A stretch of DNA of 14,890 nt. It comes from an uncultured Flavobacterium sp. (lineage in GTDB: Bacteria; Bacteroidota; Bacteroidia; Flavobacteriales; Flavobacteriaceae). Position numbers and translations under genes: made by a program. Of the stretch, positions 13,813 to 14,890 are shown piece after piece. The notes under the pieces were generated by a model. The model had not been told where the DNA came from and searched no databases. It saw nothing but the letters and a program-made list of their open reading frames with translations. The stretch is from positions 1 to 14,890 of the forward strand of contig NZ_CAMLDD010000044.1 of the NCBI RefSeq assembly GCF_946478785.1, read 5' to 3'. How positions within the stretch are numbered: the first letter of the stretch is position 1; every line of letters starts with the position of its first letter.

Positions 13813-13986
13813 TCATCTTTCGCCAACATTATCAAAATCAGCATCGTCTTCATCAGGTTTCTTAAAATCATTATTCAATAAATCTGTTAGTTTCTTTTTC
13901 TCTTTTTGATTTTTTTTAATCATAAATATAATCAAAGCAATTAACACAACTACCACACCCCCAAGTATTATCCAATTGATTTCCAT
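13813..13986 (-). CDS. Small single-pass membrane protein (57 aa)
   Basis: A short frame read on - with the sequence MEINWIILGGVVVVLIALI, then FMIKKNQKEKKKLTDLLN and NDFKKPDEDDADFDNVGER. Residues 5-22 form a transmembrane helix, followed by a basic stretch (KKNQKEKKK) indicating a cytoplasmic C-terminus by the positive-inside rule, and an acidic tail. Similar tiny proteins are common and uncharacterised in Flavobacteria. A TAACTTTA box (14009-14002) lies 16 nt upstream, the same near-consensus -7 variant as the echA-like gene. The gene is convergent with tRNA-Ala and shares its terminator. The frame has a sensible membrane pattern and context, so I believe it is real. Confidence 0.7.
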   Translation of the reverse strand: MEINWIILGGVVVVLIALIIFMIKKNQKEKKKLTDLLNNDFKKPDEDDADFDNVGER

Positions 13987-14001
13987 AGACTTAAATTTGA
14001 A

Positions 14002-14009
14002 TAAAGTTA
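14002..14009 (-). promoter_or_regulatory. Promoter -7 element of the small membrane gene
   Basis: On - this reads TAACTTTA, one mismatch from TANNTTTG and identical to the box before the echA-like gene. No well-spaced TTG was seen. Confidence 0.3.
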
Positions 14010-14039
14010 TGGTTTTTAAATTTTCAGCGCATTATCAAA

Positions 14040-14113
14040 AGGTTAAACCTCAATAATAGTGTTAAACTGTCTTTAGTTGCCTTTTATATCTTAGCAATTA
14101 TAATTAAATTGCT
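14040..14113. promoter_or_regulatory. Two small palindromes upstream of the DUF6642-like gene
   Basis: AGGTT-A-AACCT is a perfect palindrome at 14040-14050. AGCAATT (14093-14099) is the perfect inverse of AATTGCT (14107-14113), 7-nt loop. TATCTTAG (14086-14093) is one mismatch from TANNTTTG and could be the promoter, which would place the second palindrome at the transcription start. Their role is unknown. Confidence 0.35.
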
Positions 14114-14173
14114 TTCAGGGATTACAATGAGCGTCATTCTTTTAAGCCGTATCATTTACATAAATCAAATGTC

Positions 14174-14737
14174 ATGGATTCTGATAAATTTATTTTCTGC
14201 CTTGAAGGAGTTGCAGATATAGAAAACAATACCGCTACCGAAGTTGTTAAAAGTTTAGAAAAACTGGCTTTTAAACAAGGTATTTCGAGTATTTATAAAA
14301 CCTGCGATACGATTGAAGGACTTGAAGAAAGCCTGAACACGTTGTTGTATGACGATCATAATTTTAAGGATTACGAAATAATCTATCTTGTCATGAAAGG
14401 CGAACCTAACAATATCTGCCTCCATGAATATTATTATAGTTTAGAAGAAATTGCCGAACTCTTTGAAGGAAAAATGAAAGGTAAAATTCTGCACTTTGCC
14501 AACTCAAAAATCCTTGATCTAACCGAAGAAGAAGCACAATATTTCCTTGACATTACAGGCGCACGGGCTATTTCGGGCTATGGAACGGTTTCTAATAAGT
14601 TTACCAGCACCAGTTCTGTAGATAAAGCTTTTTTTAAATTATGTCAGGAAGAAGACGACCTTATTGAAATTGTAGAAACCCTTTACGAGAAATATTACGA
14701 CCTCTGTAAACTCCTCGATTTCAGATTGTATTATTAA
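14174..14737 (+). CDS. DUF6642-like protein, apparent degenerate caspase-like fold
   Basis: A 187-residue cytosolic protein that I recognise as like DUF6642 proteins (FIFCLEGVAD start, ISGYGTVSN later). The order of segments suggests a caspase/CHAT-like fold: a hydrophobic strand YEIIYLVMKG (67-76), ICLHEYYYSLEEIAELFEGKMKGKILHF (81-108), then ARAISGYG (130-137). In related proteins, as I remember them, the strand ends in HG and the next in GSC, giving a His-Cys pair. Here the positions read K75-G76 and A109-N110-S111, so neither catalytic residue remains. It may be a binding or scaffold version. Start: ATG at 14174; an ATG 5 nt upstream is out of frame. The stop touches repeat copy 3. No neighbour suggests a pathway. 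Confidence 0.8.
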   Translation: MDSDKFIFCLEGVADIENNTATEVVKSLEKLAFKQGISSIYKTCDTIEGLEESLNTLLYDDHNFKDYEIIYLVMKGEPNNICLHEYYYSLEEIAELFEGKMKGKILHFANSKILDLTEEEAQYFLDITGARAISGYGTVSNKFTSTSSVDKAFFKLCQEEDDLIEIVETLYEKYYDLCKLLDFRLYY

Positions 14738-14848
14738 TTTTTTCAGGAGCAGTTGTTTCGTTTTCAAACAGAAGTTTAGTCCCGCTATTCGTTGCAATCT
14801 TTTATGCCGAAACCCGGCACAAAAGGATTTTCACTTCTATCGGGGCTC
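14738..14848 (-). repeat. Structured intergenic repeat, copy 3
   Basis: Read on - it gives AGCCCCGATAGAAGTG, ATCCTT, hairpin, AAGATTGCA, CGAATAGCGGGA, and a variable insert, ending TGCTCCTGAAAAA, parallel to copy 2. The hairpin is 14799-14809 with 14815-14825 (11 bp, one T-G), 5-nt loop. GCAACGAATAGC replaces ATAGCGGATAGC, marking a second subtype. The A-rich end (T-run on +) follows directly after the DUF6642-like stop codon. Confidence 0.7.
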
Positions 14849-14849
14849 A

Positions 14850-14857
14850 TATCTTTG
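14850..14857 (+). promoter_or_regulatory. Promoter -7 element near the right edge
   Basis: TATCTTTG exactly matches TANNTTTG, 14 nt before the ATG at 14872. A second TATCTTTG at 14880-14887 lies inside the frame that begins there and is probably coincidental. No clear -33 box: the repeat end occupies that position. Confidence 0.45.
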
Positions 14858-14871
14858 ACACAGTTAATAAT

Positions 14872-14890
14872 ATGAAAAGTATCTTTGAAA
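14872..14890 (+). CDS. Start of a further gene, cut by the window edge
   Basis: An ATG opens the frame MKSIFE, running to the window edge. A TANNTTTG element 14 nt upstream and the position after repeat copy 3 support a real start. MKSIFE is a frequent start among DUF1569 proteins, but six residues are too few to name a family. Confidence 0.4.

Noticed and set aside
13715..13909. 64-residue open frame on + beginning inside tRNA-Ala
   Set aside because: Starts within the tRNA and reads through the terminator; the MPGRQEVTGSNPV start is a known translation artefact of tRNA genes.
14880..14887. Second TATCTTTG considered as a promoter
   Set aside because: It lies inside the frame starting at 14872 and nothing downstream is visible to support it.

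Overview
The window looks like chromosome of a Flavobacterium or close relative (Bacteroidota). It is AT-rich. Several starts are preceded by the Bacteroidota promoter -7 element TANNTTTG instead of a -10/Shine-Dalgarno pair. The proteins (Flavobacterium-type sigma-54, AsnRS, RecJ, LpxH, QueD, HopJ-family protein) and the intergenic palindromic repeats also fit that genus. It reads as ordinary, largely housekeeping chromosome with one toxin-antitoxin cassette. I see no phage, insertion sequence, CRISPR array or integrase, and no clearly new multi-gene system. The least explained content is the dense set of intergenic repeats.

Layout: 1-217 holds a structured repeat (copy 1) and the asnS promoter and leader. 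asnS (218-1663) and rpoN (1802-3262) follow on +, separated by an AACTCATAACT-type repeat array. A bidirectional terminator separates rpoN from a convergent two-gene cassette on -, a DUF6364-like antitoxin followed by a PIN-domain toxin, with an 8-bp inverted repeat bracketing its promoter. Also on - are tdk and a small membrane-anchored protein (4084-5140). Then on + come an acidic hypothetical protein (5375-6382), rsmI, a HopJ-family gene, recJ and an MFS exporter (recJ and the MFS gene overlap), followed by a Cys-rich hypothetical protein (11002-11358). On - are queD to lpxH and an enoyl-CoA hydratase/isomerase family gene. Then tRNA-Ala(GGC) on +, a 57-residue membrane protein on -, a DUF6642-like protein on + whose caspase-like catalytic positions look degenerate, a third copy of the structured repeat, and the first codons of another gene at the right edge.

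Working relations: asnS, tRNA-Ala and rsmI serve translation. rpoN is the alternative sigma factor. tdk serves nucleotide salvage, recJ DNA repair, lpxH lipid A synthesis and queD the queuosine/pterin branch. These genes are neighbours more than a pathway; the only tight couplings are PIN with its antitoxin, tdk with the 145-aa protein, and recJ with the MFS gene.

Across the window, intergenic spaces hold at least four kinds of self-complementary repeat: a roughly 70-110 nt structured element in three copies; CACNNATT units of about 10-bp period; AACTCATAACT units; and AATCTAAA units in the asnS and recJ leaders. Most lie immediately after a stop codon. Family names are from recognition of the translated sequences; no search was run.
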